Assembly: GCA_034429195.1 (NCBI GenBank)
Contig: DAOUGQ010000014.1
Location: forward strand, 87,740 to 151,739
From: UBA4782 sp034429195
GTDB lineage: Bacteria; Chloroflexota; Anaerolineae; Anaerolineales; Anaerolineaceae
Direction: 5' to 3'
DNA: 64,000 bases
Shown: piece by piece, positions 1 through 9,034 of the stretch
Position numbering within the stretch: the stretch's first letter is position 1
Layout of the letters: each line of letters begins with the position of its first letter
The notes under the pieces: generated by a model
The model's input: only the letters and a program-made list of their open reading frames with translations
The model's database searches: none
Told to the model about the DNA's origin: nothing
Translations under genes and position numbers: made by a program

Positions 1-300
1 CAGGCAGGTATGCTTTCACAGATCAGAAAACTGCAGGAACAGATGGAGAAAGCCCAGGAAGAACTTAAGACAGAAACCGTTACGGTTTCTGCAGGTGGCG
101 GAGTAGTAACCGCTACCATCACAGGCGACCAACAGTTCACTGCATTCACCATTGACCCTGAACTGCTCAAAGATGCCGATGCTGAAATGTTGCAAGACCT
201 GGTATTAAGTGCTGCGAATATGGCATTGGAAAAATCAAAAGAAATGGCAGCCGAACGGATGGGACCTCTGGCTGGCGGTTTGCCCGGTTTCGGATTCTAG
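1..300 (+). CDS. ybaB: YbaB/EbfC family nucleoid-associated protein (5' end outside window)
   Basis: Small dimeric DNA-binding protein of the YbaB/EbfC family, normally encoded between dnaX and recR. The visible part starts in the N-terminal helix (QIRKLQEQMEKAQEEL), continues through the beta region (VTATITG, FTIDPELL) and ends with the family's second helix and Gly/Pro-rich tail (GGLPGFGF). An ATG lies at 10, but the frame stays open to base 1 (QAG before that Met). Family members usually have about ten more residues, so the true start is probably upstream of the window. recR follows after 4 bases, the usual partnership. Confidence 0.9.
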   Translation, partial: QAGMLSQIRKLQEQMEKAQEELKTETVTVSAGGGVVTATITGDQQFTAFTIDPELLKDADAEMLQDLVLSAANMALEKSKEMAAERMGPLAGGLPGFGF

Positions 301-304
301 CTCC

Positions 305-913
305 ATGGCTGTACTACCTGCCCCGGTTCAAAATCTGATAGATGCCTTTTCGCGCCTGCCTGGTATAGGACCAAAAACCGCATCGCGATTGGCGTTCTTT
401 CTGCTGAGAACACAAAACAACTTACCACAGCAACTGGCTGATGCTCTGATCGCACTCCAGACTGCTACGGGAATGTGCCCGCAATGTTTCAACATCACTC
501 TGGCAGATCAACCATTATGTGACATCTGTGCAGACAGCCGACGTGACCCCGGGTTGATTTGCGTGGTGGAAGAAGCCCTGGATGTATTGGCTCTGGAACG
601 CACCGGTGGGTATAACGGGCATTATCATGTACTGCACGGTGTGCTCTCCCCTATCGAAGGTATTGGACCTGATGATCTGAAGATCAAATCTCTATTGGAA
701 AGAGTGGAGAAGGGAAATATTCGCGAGATCATTTTGGCAACCAACCCCAGTATGGAGGGTGACGCCACTGCTTTATACCTTAAGCAGCAATTGGCTTCCA
801 GTGGAATCCACATAACCCGACTTGCACGTGGCTTGCCAATGGGTGGCGATCTGGAATATGCCGATCAGAACACCATCTTACGGGCGCTTGCTGGTCGCCA
901 GGATATGGGATAG
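305..913 (+). CDS. recR: Recombination protein RecR
   Basis: RecR of the RecFOR gap-repair pathway, 202 aa, a normal length. The N-terminal helix-hairpin-helix (LPGIGPKTASRLAFF, about residues 18-32) is followed by a four-cysteine zinc finger (C58, C61, C72, C75). A Toprim domain comes next (CVVEEALDVLALE onward), and the C-terminus holds the conserved LARGLPMGGDLEYAD stretch. I chose the ATG at 305 because MAVLPAPVQNLIDAFSRLPG matches the family start. An earlier in-frame codon at 209 would add unrelated residues and overlap ybaB. No strong ribosome site is visible, so translation may be coupled to ybaB. Confidence 0.96.
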   Translation: MAVLPAPVQNLIDAFSRLPGIGPKTASRLAFFLLRTQNNLPQQLADALIALQTATGMCPQCFNITLADQPLCDICADSRRDPGLICVVEEALDVLALERTGGYNGHYHVLHGVLSPIEGIGPDDLKIKSLLERVEKGNIREIILATNPSMEGDATALYLKQQLASSGIHITRLARGLPMGGDLEYADQNTILRALAGRQDMG

Positions 914-932
914 GTTCTTTGCCATGGGAATC

Positions 933-968
933 AAAAAGGGTGCGTCAGTATATCATCGCACCCTTTTT
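933..968. terminator. Bidirectional intrinsic terminator between recR and the HerA-like gene
   Basis: A perfect 12-bp inverted repeat (AAAAAGGGTGCG at 933-944, CGCACCCTTTTT at 957-968) with a 12-base loop. It is flanked by A on one side and T on the other, so it can stop transcription from recR (plus) and from the convergent ATPase gene (minus). Confidence 0.88.
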
Positions 969-979
969 CTATTTATTTT

Positions 980-3472
980 TTAATGCTTTGCTGCAAGTAT
1001 CTCTTTCACCTGTCCACCACTCTTTACCAGATAGTAGGGTACCCAGGCAATTCCGTAATTATCTAGAAAAATGTTTGATTTTGTGGGACTGACAGGTACC
1101 TCTTCGATTCTGGTAATCTCTTTCTCCCATTTGTTTTGTATTTCATCCAGTGCTTTCTTGTATTCCGCTTCGAGAGCATCCATTTGCCGCTCAAGTACTG
1201 CCAGTTCTTCCTCTTCTTGCTTTAATTCAAGTTTCGACTGACTGGTCATGCGGCGTTTGGAAATGGATTTAGAGACACTTCTTTTTCTCCCAACAAACAT
1301 ACTTAACAGTAACTCGCCATGCGTTCCTGCTTCTTCCAGTCTTCTTGCATTTAGATCAGATTTTTGCTCTTCGACTTCCAATTCCTGGCGCTTGATCTTT
1401 GCCTCCATTGCATCAAGTTTCTTTTTATAGATGGCAGCCAATTTATCCTGTTCAGCATCTGCCAATTCACTGGCAGCTTTACTACATAAATTCCTGAACT
1501 CATCATCCGATACCTGCGGACCAGCATAAACCTTGAGCACCTGATTCACCTTTACGCGTATGGTACCTGTCCGGAATACCCAATCCTCGAAGTCAGAGCG
1601 AAATGCAGTAGCTGCTTTGACATCTGAAAGCCATCCAGGTAACACAGCGAAAAGGCTGTTCGGCAAAGGTGCAGATTGCAACTCACTTCTCTCGTAGGCT
1701 CGCCAGGTAAATTTTTCCCAATCGAGAAAATTTCGGGTACCTTCAGAAACAAGTGAAGCTACTTTCTGTGAATATTCCATGCCATATTTTTGAACGATAT
1801 AGCGTACTTCAGCTTGTGCTAATAAGGCCGGTTTATAAACCAACCCTTCCGCCTCAATGGGTCCAGCAACAGGTAAACCCGCTTCGCTGACCGCCTGGCT
1901 GATGCCCAGATCAGCTGGGATGAAGAATTCTGTCACCCCTTGTGGAGCGACAGGTCTGGTTTTTTGATATATTGCATCTCCAGATGGAGCAGCAATTTCT
2001 TTCTTGCCATTAACAGCTGATGCACCCGCCTGAGGAGACACATCACCGGTACTGGCAACAGTAGAAGTTTTCCCCTTGCCTACCAACTGGTTGAGCAATG
2101 GTAATTGTGCCCTGGTGAGTGGACCTGCCAGATAATTCATTGCCCAACGAGTTTGGAATAATAATGGGGCTTTGGCATTCACATTATGTAGCAGAAAAAC
2201 CCGTTTCCCCATACCCGATAAAATCTTATCGATGGCAGTCCGGTTGATATCACCGCGGGCACTTTCCAGACCATCCAGCAAACGCATCTTGTCGCGCTCT
2301 GTTTGCAACCTTCCAATAAACCAGGTACCCGCATTCGAAAGTGCTTTGTAATCCAAATCCACTGGATTCTGAGTTGCCAAAAGCAATCCTAAACCAAACG
2401 CGCGTGCCTGTTTTAACATACGCAGCATAATGGGGCGGCTGGGTGGGTTGGCTGTTGGAGGAAGATATCCCACGATCTCATCAAAATAGATCAACGCCCT
2501 TAAACTACCTGTACCGCGTTGCTGCCTCATCCATGCTTCAATTGAAGCAAACAACAGAGTCACAAAGAACATACGCTCGTTATCGGGCAAGTGTGCCAGA
2601 TAAAAGATGCTATGACGCGGTTTCCCATCTGCAGTATACAAAAATGAAGGAATATCAAGTGGTACACCTTCTATCCATGTCTGGAAAGAAGGAGATGCCA
2701 GGAAGTTATTCAATAACATGGCTAGTTCCATGCGATCTTTCGCAGGAAATAAATTGTCTACCGGAAAAGCACCTAAACGTTCAAAAGGTGGGTTCTGTGT
2801 CTGTAAGATCAATTCGTTCAGATCCAGTGACTGTCCATGGCTCCAGGCATTTTCAATGATATTGGATAGAAGGATGTGCTCCCGAGAGCGTAGAGGATCA
2901 ATATCCGTCATGCCCACCAATCCCAGCACCGCAGTGACAGTACTTGAAATTTCTTCCCGCAATATTTCGCTATTCTCTTCCCAGGAAATTCCAGGTGCCT
3001 GGAAAGATGCCAGGATGCTGACAGGTTGAGAAGCACTCGAGCCTGGAGTATAGATGGTGAAGTCCACAGATCTCTGTAACTGGCGAATATCATCCGGTTC
3101 CAAACCCCATTGAGCCAGACCATCTTTCCACATTACAGCTGTCTCGGCAGCAGCAGTGTCAAGGTCTTTATTCTCTCGCCGCACCACATCCGGATCAATC
3201 CAGGGTTTAAAATCCTCAGGTCGGAATTCCGGAAAATGCAGCAGCAGGTTCGTCAGATCACCTTTTGGATCGATCATGATGGCGGGTATACCTTCCAATG
3301 CAGCTTCTTCCAGCAATCCAATACAGAGTCCAGTTTTTCCAGAGCCTGTCATGCCTGTGACAAAACCATGTGTGGTCAGGTCTGCGGGATCATAGATCAC
3401 TTTTTCATCCAACAGCTTTCCTTTCTCTGGATCTACTTTCTTTCCAATATAAAAACCTGGTTGATCAGCCAT
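980..3472 (-). CDS. HerA-like ATP-binding protein (helicase HerA/DUF853 group)
   Basis: An 830-aa P-loop ATPase of the FtsK/HerA superfamily. Walker A is GMTGSGKT at residues 40-47, directly followed by the MIDPKGDLTNLL stretch typical of this family. The Walker B candidate is LIYFDE at about 327-332, followed by an ATQNPVDLDYKAL sensor-like segment near residue 375. The last third, after about residue 640, is strongly charged and likely coiled coil (KKKLDAMEAKIKRQELEVEE), ending in a short globular tail. Family members are thought to translocate or remodel DNA; the exact role is unknown. The start is supported by CAGGAGGG just before ATG 3472. It is a single gene, convergent with recR and separated from it by a terminator. 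Confidence 0.8.
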   Translation of the reverse strand: MADQPGFYIGKKVDPEKGKLLDEKVIYDPADLTTHGFVTGMTGSGKTGLCIGLLEEAALEGIPAIMIDPKGDLTNLLLHFPEFRPEDFKPWIDPDVVRRENKDLDTAAAETAVMWKDGLAQWGLEPDDIRQLQRSVDFTIYTPGSSASQPVSILASFQAPGISWEENSEILREEISSTVTAVLGLVGMTDIDPLRSREHILLSNIIENAWSHGQSLDLNELILQTQNPPFERLGAFPVDNLFPAKDRMELAMLLNNFLASPSFQTWIEGVPLDIPSFLYTADGKPRHSIFYLAHLPDNERMFFVTLLFASIEAWMRQQRGTGSLRALIYFDEIVGYLPPTANPPSRPIMLRMLKQARAFGLGLLLATQNPVDLDYKALSNAGTWFIGRLQTERDKMRLLDGLESARGDINRTAIDKILSGMGKRVFLLHNVNAKAPLLFQTRWAMNYLAGPLTRAQLPLLNQLVGKGKTSTVASTGDVSPQAGASAVNGKKEIAAPSGDAIYQKTRPVAPQGVTEFFIPADLGISQAVSEAGLPVAGPIEAEGLVYKPALLAQAEVRYIVQKYGMEYSQKVASLVSEGTRNFLDWEKFTWRAYERSELQSAPLPNSLFAVLPGWLSDVKAATAFRSDFEDWVFRTGTIRVKVNQVLKVYAGPQVSDDEFRNLCSKAASELADAEQDKLAAIYKKKLDAMEAKIKRQELEVEEQKSDLNARRLEEAGTHGELLLSMFVGRKRSVSKSISKRRMTSQSKLELKQEEEELAVLERQMDALEAEYKKALDEIQNKWEKEITRIEEVPVSPTKSNIFLDNYGIAWVPYYLVKSGGQVKEILAAKH

Positions 3473-4384
3473 CGTCCCTCCTGAACAATAATTTTTTCTG
3501 TTGTCATAAATTACCCAATTAAATTTAAATAATTCTTAATTATTATATACTGCTAGAAGTAAGATTATTAAGATTGCATCCATAAAAAGAAATTTGTACC
3601 GCTTTACTTCAGAGCGACGAGAACGACTTTTATGACTCTGCTCTAATTATATTTACCGGTATTTTCGTTATATCCCTGTCAGGTGATCAATGCCAACCAC
3701 AGCTCGTCATCACGAGCAAATGCTGTTTTACCATAAAGATCGACAGGGTATTTACTTTGCCTATTTCAAGAATATTTTAGTGTCTTTGCAAGTGATCGAT
3801 GATATGATCAGCAAACTTGAGTTCTCCCAACCTGGTGAACATGCTGGTTTGCCCATCAACATCGACTACATTCCCGGTGAATATGCTGTTCCCATTCCAG
3901 GTTGTAAATACGGTAGAGCTCAACCATCCAATCTGATCGCCCATCATGAGATATGACAATTAATTATAGTAAGGATAAACATCTGCAATTGAGACAATGT
4001 CAATAGAACACCCACACGCAGCAGCCCACACAACCTCAAAAGAGCTTATACCTCAAGATAAAGATTTACCCAAAATCAACTCGTTATGATCACTAGCAGC
4101 AGCCTAAAGATGGGCTGAATAAACTGTTCCTGCTGATTCACCCCAAAAAATGGATGTACTTAAAACAATTGCAATGAGTAAACAAAGAACAAATTAACTG
4201 GGCACTTGTCCAAGGGAAAAATACTTTTAAAGTGATAACCCAATATTGTTCTCTGTGATGCTGTAATGAATTTAAATTATTATTAAAAATCTAGTAAGAT
4301 TAAGAAGAAGTAAAATTTTACTATCAACTCTTTTTTGAATTGTGACGAAATATTATTTTTTATTTCATAGAAAGGTTAAGAAGA
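3473..4384. other. Roughly 0.9-kb gene-poor stretch with possible decayed coding sequence
   Basis: No intact gene that I recognise. The first about 80 bases are AT-rich and probably carry the promoter of the HerA-like gene. At 3780-3959 the minus strand reads protein-like (DVDGQTSMFTRLGELKFAD), and just upstream another minus frame gives DIVSIADVYPYYN before a stop. This could be a frameshifted remnant of a gene, but I cannot name its family. The plus strand carries an overlapping frame (3690-3956) that I also do not recognise. A GACGAAAT box at 4343-4350, preceded by TCAA 16 bases upstream, could be a weak sigma-28-like promoter for the gene at 4385. Confidence 0.4.
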
Positions 4385-5449
4385 ATGAAAATTCTCGTTT
4401 TTGGTGCCGGCGTTTTAGGTAGTTTATATGCTGCAAAACTGGCGCAGGCTGGAGAAGATGTAACCATCCTTGCCAGAGGTGAACGATTGGAACAAATACA
4501 GCATCATGGAATCGTATTGGCGCGCCTGCCTGAAAATAACCTTAGTGTTACGAATATAAAAACCACTTCTACCCTTGAACCAGATGACTCCTACGATCTT
4601 GTAATTGTTTTTGTTCGGCGAGATCAGCTCGATTCCGTTCTCCCACTATTGGCGATCAACCATAGCACACCTAATGTACTCTTTATGGTTAATAACGCGG
4701 GTGGACCTGACGTTCTCATCAATGCACTTGGAAAAGACAGGGTTCTGCTTGGATTTCCGGGTGCCAGCGGTATTCGTGGAAAATTCATTGTTCGATACCA
4801 GATGGTTCCAGGTATTCTGCAACCAACCACTCTGGGAGAATTGGATGGTCGAAGTACACCCCGACTGGTTATGATTACTAATACTTTACGTAAGGCGGGT
4901 TTCGATGTTGCCATCTGTAACAATATGGATGCATGGCTAAAAACCCACGTGGCACTTGTTAGCCCAATCGCTAATGCGATTTATCTGGCAGGAGGAAGCA
5001 CTTCACGGTTATCCAAAACACAGGATGGTTTGGTTTTGATGGTCCGCGCCATACGTGAAGGAATACAGGTTCTTCGAAAACTAGGCTATCCAATTTACCC
5101 CAGATACGTATGGCTTGCGATTCTTTGTCCTGAACCTTTATTGGTTCTTCTTTTTCATTTTGCAATGGCAACCCGCAGCGCAGACATTTTACTTGCCAAT
5201 CATGCCAATGCTGCCCGAATTGAAATGCTTGTGCTCGCAAATGAATTTCGAAATCTTGCCAGGCAGGCGAATATTCCTACTCCCGCAATGGCTGAACTTT
5301 ACACATATATTGACCCCAACAACCCAATTGTGGTAGAGGGAAGTGCATCGATAAAACTGCATTGGCGAGGTATGGCTATCTTTGGTATCAGTTTGCTCAG
5401 TGGATTGCTTGGTCTGGCAATTCTAAGCGAAAAGAAAAATAAGGATTAA
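4385..5449 (+). CDS. Ketopantoate reductase-like (ApbA/PanE family) protein
   Basis: A 354-aa member of the ApbA/PanE NAD(P)-dependent dehydrogenase family. The N-terminus has the Rossmann dinucleotide motif GAGVLGSLYAAKLAQAG (residues 7-23) and the following LAR region that reads the NADPH phosphate. A family-like helical C-terminal domain includes K (MDAWLKTHVALVSPIANAI), which lines up with the catalytic Lys region of PanE. The protein is about 50 residues longer than typical PanE and ends in a hydrophobic segment (IFGISLLSGLLGLAIL) plus a basic tail, which suggests membrane anchoring. The substrate is uncertain: many such paralogues are not true 2-dehydropantoate reductases. It is monocistronic, and its neighbours suggest no pathway. 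Confidence 0.75.
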   Translation: MKILVFGAGVLGSLYAAKLAQAGEDVTILARGERLEQIQHHGIVLARLPENNLSVTNIKTTSTLEPDDSYDLVIVFVRRDQLDSVLPLLAINHSTPNVLFMVNNAGGPDVLINALGKDRVLLGFPGASGIRGKFIVRYQMVPGILQPTTLGELDGRSTPRLVMITNTLRKAGFDVAICNNMDAWLKTHVALVSPIANAIYLAGGSTSRLSKTQDGLVLMVRAIREGIQVLRKLGYPIYPRYVWLAILCPEPLLVLLFHFAMATRSADILLANHANAARIEMLVLANEFRNLARQANIPTPAMAELYTYIDPNNPIVVEGSASIKLHWRGMAIFGISLLSGLLGLAILSEKKNKD

Positions 5450-5524
5450 GAAAAGATCAAAGCAGGGTTAATAATTCTTTCGAATCTCAAATATTTAACG
5501 ATTGAGCCTATTATGCTCAAAAAC

Positions 5525-5551
5525 CAAAGCTTGTGATAATCATACGCTTTG
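5525..5551 (-). terminator. Weak intrinsic terminator candidate after flhB-like gene
   Basis: A six-bp stem (CAAAGC/GCTTTG) with a 15-base loop overlaps the stop codon of the last gene of the hook run. On the minus strand it is followed by GTTTTTG. The stem is short, so it may be only a weak 3' end. Confidence 0.35.
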
Positions 5552-5884
5552 ATTTTTAATTTCGGTTCTTTTGTCTGCACTGGTTGCCTGGTGATAAGTG
5601 CGATATACAAATGCAAGCACATGAGCAACCAGCGTATACAGTTCTGGTGGTATCTCTTCACCCGGGTTGACCTCCGCTAATGCTGCTGCCAGGACAGGGT
5701 CATCATAAATCGGGATTCCATTTTCCCGCCCTATCTCAATGATCTTCTCTGCAATTTTTCCTTTACCCCCTGCCAGTACTTCTGGAGCAAGGTCCTTTTC
5801 ACTGTCATATCGGATTGCTGCAGCAGTCAATCTTTGATTTTCCTCTGGCACGGAAGTTTTGATATGCTGATATCTTCTCTGCAT
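5540..5884 (-). CDS. FlhB C-terminal-domain paralogue (FlhB2/YlqH type)
   Basis: A 114-aa protein that matches only the cytoplasmic C-terminal domain of the flagellar export switch FlhB: AAAIRYDSEKDLAPEVLAGG, then IAEKIIEIGRENGIPIYDDP and ELYTLVAHVLAFVYRTY. It lacks the membrane domain and the NPTH autocleavage loop; the sequence before the conserved part starts directly at IRYD. Such stand-alone copies (B. subtilis YlqH type) sit beside a FliK-like protein, as here. They are thought to interact with the export apparatus, and in some species can partly stand in for the cleaved FlhB domain. It is the last gene of the run and starts 1 base after the upstream gene ends. Confidence 0.85.
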   Translation of the reverse strand: MQRRYQHIKTSVPEENQRLTAAAIRYDSEKDLAPEVLAGGKGKIAEKIIEIGRENGIPIYDDPVLAAALAEVNPGEEIPPELYTLVAHVLAFVYRTYHQATSADKRTEIKNQSV

Positions 5885-5885
5885 C

Positions 5886-7232
5886 TTACACCTCGATATC
5901 CAGATGATTATCGGTGAAGTAATCCCCAGAAGATCCTGTGAAAATGTCCTTATTATTACCCTTCAGCCTCACCGATGATTGAACCACATCATATCCAAGA
6001 GAAGCCAGAAGGTCAGAAAACTCCGACTCAGATCTCTGAAATATTTTCGTCAACAATGGATCAGAAGAAGTAATTTCAACAGTTACTTTTTTGTGATAGA
6101 GAGACAGATTGAAAGCTAATTCTTTTTCAGGTTCCAGATCTACCTGAAGAACAAGATTAGTGAATTCCGGATCGATAACACTGGAACGTTTCTCTTGCCG
6201 GTAAGATACTCTGACTTTCGCATCACACGTTTGATAGCTTGCAGCCTCTGGCCATTTTACGATGAAGTTCACTTCACTCCACTGACCTTTGGCAGGTATC
6301 TCCTCAGGTTTTATGTTTGTGAACTGGTTTTGCCGTATTTGTTCAAGAAAACGGTCTATCTTATCTGCGGTTTTTGTGAGTCCACTCTCGCGCAGGTTTT
6401 TCGCCAATTGAGCCAGATCAAGTAGATTGAAAGAATTTTCATTGGTTTCATTATGAGTACTTATCTGCTCACTGAGCGATTTTTCATAGGATTTTCCAAG
6501 TAACCGCAACAGATCCTGAAGACTGCTGCTAATTTTTTCTTCACCTGTGGATAGGTCTGGGATGAAGGTTTCTAACTGGCCAAGAGTGCTTTGAATCTGC
6601 ATGGCGGTAGCAGAATTCTTACCTACCTGGGTTAATACTTCATTCAGATCCGCAACCATTGAAGAAAATGCTTCAGAAATAGGCAGTGCGTTGAATCGAT
6701 GTACTAATTGTAAACTGGTTGAAGTAACTGGCAGTCCTGCAGCCTTTAACTTTACAGCAAGCAATACTCCTTCACCGGTTTCAATATCAGAACCATACAC
6801 TGCTTCCAGAAGCTGATTGACCAGCTCTTTGGTGATGGGCAAGTGTTCCTTAAGTGCTGCACGGATGAGCGAGGTCTCGTTCTCATTTCCTTGCAACCCA
6901 ATGCTTCTGGAAAGTGCCTTTGCCAGATCCTGCATTTCCCCTTGAATAGATTTGTTTTCAACTTTCCCTTCATTATTAATGAACTTAAGAGTAATTTTTT
7001 CTGAAGATAATTGCGTTATTATAAAATTCGCAGACCGCCGTGAAAGTAATTCAGATGCCTGATCCTTCGTGGTTAATCTGGCTACTACCGGGTAACCATT
7101 AATCTCAAGTACAGCCTGAGTGCCAGATACGTTCATCACCTGAGCTGTAATTCTCTCATTAAGGTGAAAAGGCAAATCCTGCGATGAGGTTGGTTGTACT
7201 TGATTGACGGGAAAAGGTCCTGAAAGACTCAT
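5886..7232 (-). CDS. Second FliK-like protein (YlqG type)
   Basis: A 448-aa protein next to the FlhB2 gene. The N-terminus is Pro/Gln-rich and is followed by an OB-like beta segment (NERITAQVMNVSGTQAVLEI). The middle is helical and low-complexity. The C-terminal part (VNFIVKWPEAASY through VVQSSVRL) has the alternating beta pattern seen in the flagellar hook-length-control C-domain, though it is divergent. The context is the same pair as ylqG-ylqH in Firmicutes. A likely role is interaction with the export switch, but the evidence is position plus weak sequence resemblance. A strong hairpin separates it from flgE, so it may be expressed at a different level from the hook genes. Confidence 0.6.
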   Translation of the reverse strand: MSLSGPFPVNQVQPTSSQDLPFHLNERITAQVMNVSGTQAVLEINGYPVVARLTTKDQASELLSRRSANFIITQLSSEKITLKFINNEGKVENKSIQGEMQDLAKALSRSIGLQGNENETSLIRAALKEHLPITKELVNQLLEAVYGSDIETGEGVLLAVKLKAAGLPVTSTSLQLVHRFNALPISEAFSSMVADLNEVLTQVGKNSATAMQIQSTLGQLETFIPDLSTGEEKISSSLQDLLRLLGKSYEKSLSEQISTHNETNENSFNLLDLAQLAKNLRESGLTKTADKIDRFLEQIRQNQFTNIKPEEIPAKGQWSEVNFIVKWPEAASYQTCDAKVRVSYRQEKRSSVIDPEFTNLVLQVDLEPEKELAFNLSLYHKKVTVEITSSDPLLTKIFQRSESEFSDLLASLGYDVVQSSVRLKGNNKDIFTGSSGDYFTDNHLDIEV

Positions 7233-7241
7233 AAGCCTGCT

Positions 7242-7282
7242 GAATAAAATATTGGCCGGTTGGGTTAATTCAACCGGCCAAT
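7242..7282 (-). terminator. Strong hairpin between flgE and the second fliK-like gene
   Basis: A perfect 12-bp inverted repeat, ATTGGCCGGTTG (7251-7262) and CAACCGGCCAAT (7271-7282), with an 8-base loop. On the minus strand it is followed by ATTTTATT. It lies 16 bases after the flgE stop and could be a partial terminator or an mRNA-stabilising 3' structure for the abundant hook transcript. Confidence 0.65.
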
Positions 7283-7297
7283 ACCCATATTAATCCT

Positions 7298-8536
7298 TTA
7301 TCTCTTTAGATTGACAAGTTCTTGCATGATCTCATCGGACGTGGTGATTACGCGGGAAGATGCCTGGAAACCACGCTGTGCCAGAATCATGTTCGTAAAT
7401 TCACGTGCCATATCCACATTGGATGCTTCTAGATAGCCGGACGTGATCGTTCCACGACCGCCCGTATTAGCTGTACCCAATTCAGGATCACCTGAGTTCA
7501 AACCTTGTTTGAACATGGTATCGCCAGCACTGATCAAACCTGTCGGGTTCGAGAACCGCGCCAATGCCAGTTGAGCTATTTGCTGTCTAAAGCCATTGGA
7601 AAAGACAAGAAAAACAGTACCATCATTCGGAGTGATATATAACCCTGTCACATTCCCTGCAGGAAGACCATCCTGGCTGGTAACTGTAACTCCATCATCC
7701 ATAGACAGCATGGTCAAACTGGTCAGATCAAAAGTCATACTGACAGAAGCCTCCGCGCCTTCACTACCTGGAATTGTGACTGAATCTTCACCTGTGATCA
7801 CGGGATTTTGACCTTCAGTGAAGGTGATTGTTCCACTGCCATTCGCATCTGCAGGATCAACATCGACATCATCTATCTTTGTAACAGACCAGTCCCATGC
7901 CGTATCACTGGTACGAGTAAAAGTAACTTCCGCGGTATGTAAAACTCCCAGTGAGTCATAAACACCCATAGTTGTCTTAACATCATCCCCTACCGCTTTG
8001 GTGGAATCAAGGTTTCCACCGAAGATGACTTTGGAAGTAGCAGCTGCCACAGCTTTATCAGTATCAATATTAATCTGAGCTGGAGGAAGGTTGGTATCAA
8101 CACTACCATCTGATTGCACCATCCAACCTTGTACTTTCAAACCGGTAGCAGAGTTCACCAACACACCATCAGAATCAAGTGAGAGAGAACCTTCACGTGA
8201 ATAACGACGTGCAGCACCCTGATCATAAACAAAGAAACCATCGCCCTGAATAGCCAGGTCTAGTGTTCTTCCAGTACTTTCTAGCATGCCCTGTGTAAAA
8301 TCAGAAGAAATGAAGCCTAATTTCACACCTAAACCAATCTGCGTTGGATTGATACCACCCAGGCTTGTGCTAGGACCAGCCCCGGGACTGATCAACTGTG
8401 AATATTGATCATGGAACATGACACGAGAAGATTTGTAACCCGTAGTATTTGCATTTGCAAGATTGTTGGCGACGACATCCAGATAGCTCTGATGTAAATT
8501 TAAAGAGCTGACAGCAGTAAACATTGAACGTAACAT
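7298..8536 (-). CDS. flgE: Flagellar hook protein FlgE
   Basis: A 412-aa hook subunit, exported through the flagellar type III system. The N-terminus carries the rod/hook signature (SSLNLHQSYLDVVANNLANANTTGYKSS), and the core has the FlgE-type TLDLAIQGDGFFVY region. A variable outer domain occupies about 150-290, and the C-terminus ends with the axial helix (GYLEASNVDMAREFTNMILAQ...FQASSRVITTSDEIMQELVNL). The length is typical for a short-domain FlgE. It follows flgD and the TIGR02530 gene, the order common in Gram-positive flagellar operons. A 5' hairpin sits in the 72-base leader before it, and GGAG precedes the ATG. Confidence 0.95.
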   Translation of the reverse strand: MLRSMFTAVSSLNLHQSYLDVVANNLANANTTGYKSSRVMFHDQYSQLISPGAGPSTSLGGINPTQIGLGVKLGFISSDFTQGMLESTGRTLDLAIQGDGFFVYDQGAARRYSREGSLSLDSDGVLVNSATGLKVQGWMVQSDGSVDTNLPPAQINIDTDKAVAAATSKVIFGGNLDSTKAVGDDVKTTMGVYDSLGVLHTAEVTFTRTSDTAWDWSVTKIDDVDVDPADANGSGTITFTEGQNPVITGEDSVTIPGSEGAEASVSMTFDLTSLTMLSMDDGVTVTSQDGLPAGNVTGLYITPNDGTVFLVFSNGFRQQIAQLALARFSNPTGLISAGDTMFKQGLNSGDPELGTANTGGRGTITSGYLEASNVDMAREFTNMILAQRGFQASSRVITTSDEIMQELVNLKR

Positions 8537-8561
8537 TTTAAATTCTCCTGAAGGTAGGTTC

Positions 8562-8592
8562 TACAGGCTTCCTCCAAGAGGGCCGGCCTGCA
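8562..8592 (-). promoter_or_regulatory. Leader hairpin upstream of flgE
   Basis: In RNA sense the sequence TGCAGGC ... GCCTGTA forms a 7-bp stem with one G-U pair, and an inner CCTC/GAGG pairing sits in the loop. It lies between the TIGR02530 gene and the flgE ribosome site. This could be a processing or stability element that sets hook levels apart from flgD. Confidence 0.45.
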
Positions 8593-8608
8593 GATGATAA
8601 ACATTTCA

Positions 8609-9034
8609 TTATGCATTGATATCTACACCTGGATGATTTTCCAGATGTGATGGTTCAGCAAGAACCACTGAATCTATTTGTGTGAAAACTCCTTCACCAT
8701 GGCTGTTTGTGTCAACGGCAGTTACAACCAATCGTTCAGGAACATTGACTAAGAAGGCAAGGTCATCCATCAGTACCAAAGAAGTCTGGCTACCTCGCTT
8801 CTCCACCCGATCAACCGCATCGGCAAGACGAGAAACATCATCTGCATCAAGATTGATCTGCCGGCTTTGCAGGCGTTTCTGAGCGTGGTTCGAAAAGCGT
8901 ACATCCTGAACCTGAGCAAGGATTTCGTTGAAGCTGACTTCACCCTTTTGCTTATTGTTCTGGCGAACTTCAGAGACATCCGTACGGGTCGCAAGGATCG
9001 ACTGCTCTTGTTGAACACGTAATGTATCATTCAT
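8609..9034 (-). CDS. Flagellar operon protein, TIGR02530 family
   Basis: A 141-aa protein of the small flagellar family found between flgD and flgE in Firmicutes-like operons. The recognisable block is FNEILAQVQDVRFSNHAQKRLQSRQINLD (shown here only as an overview of about residues 35-63), followed by LADAVDRVEKRGSQTSLVLMDDLAFLVNV and VVTAVD. The first part is low complexity. The function is not established; it is often considered a hook-assembly accessory protein. It overlaps the end of flgD by 8 bases, so the two are translationally coupled. Confidence 0.85.
   Translation of the reverse strand: MNDTLRVQQEQSILATRTDVSEVRQNNKQKGEVSFNEILAQVQDVRFSNHAQKRLQSRQINLDADDVSRLADAVDRVEKRGSQTSLVLMDDLAFLVNVPERLVVTAVDTNSHGEGVFTQIDSVVLAEPSHLENHPGVDINA

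Noticed and set aside
2443..2859. 138-codon open frame on the plus strand
   Set aside because: Antisense shadow inside the HerA-like ATPase gene.
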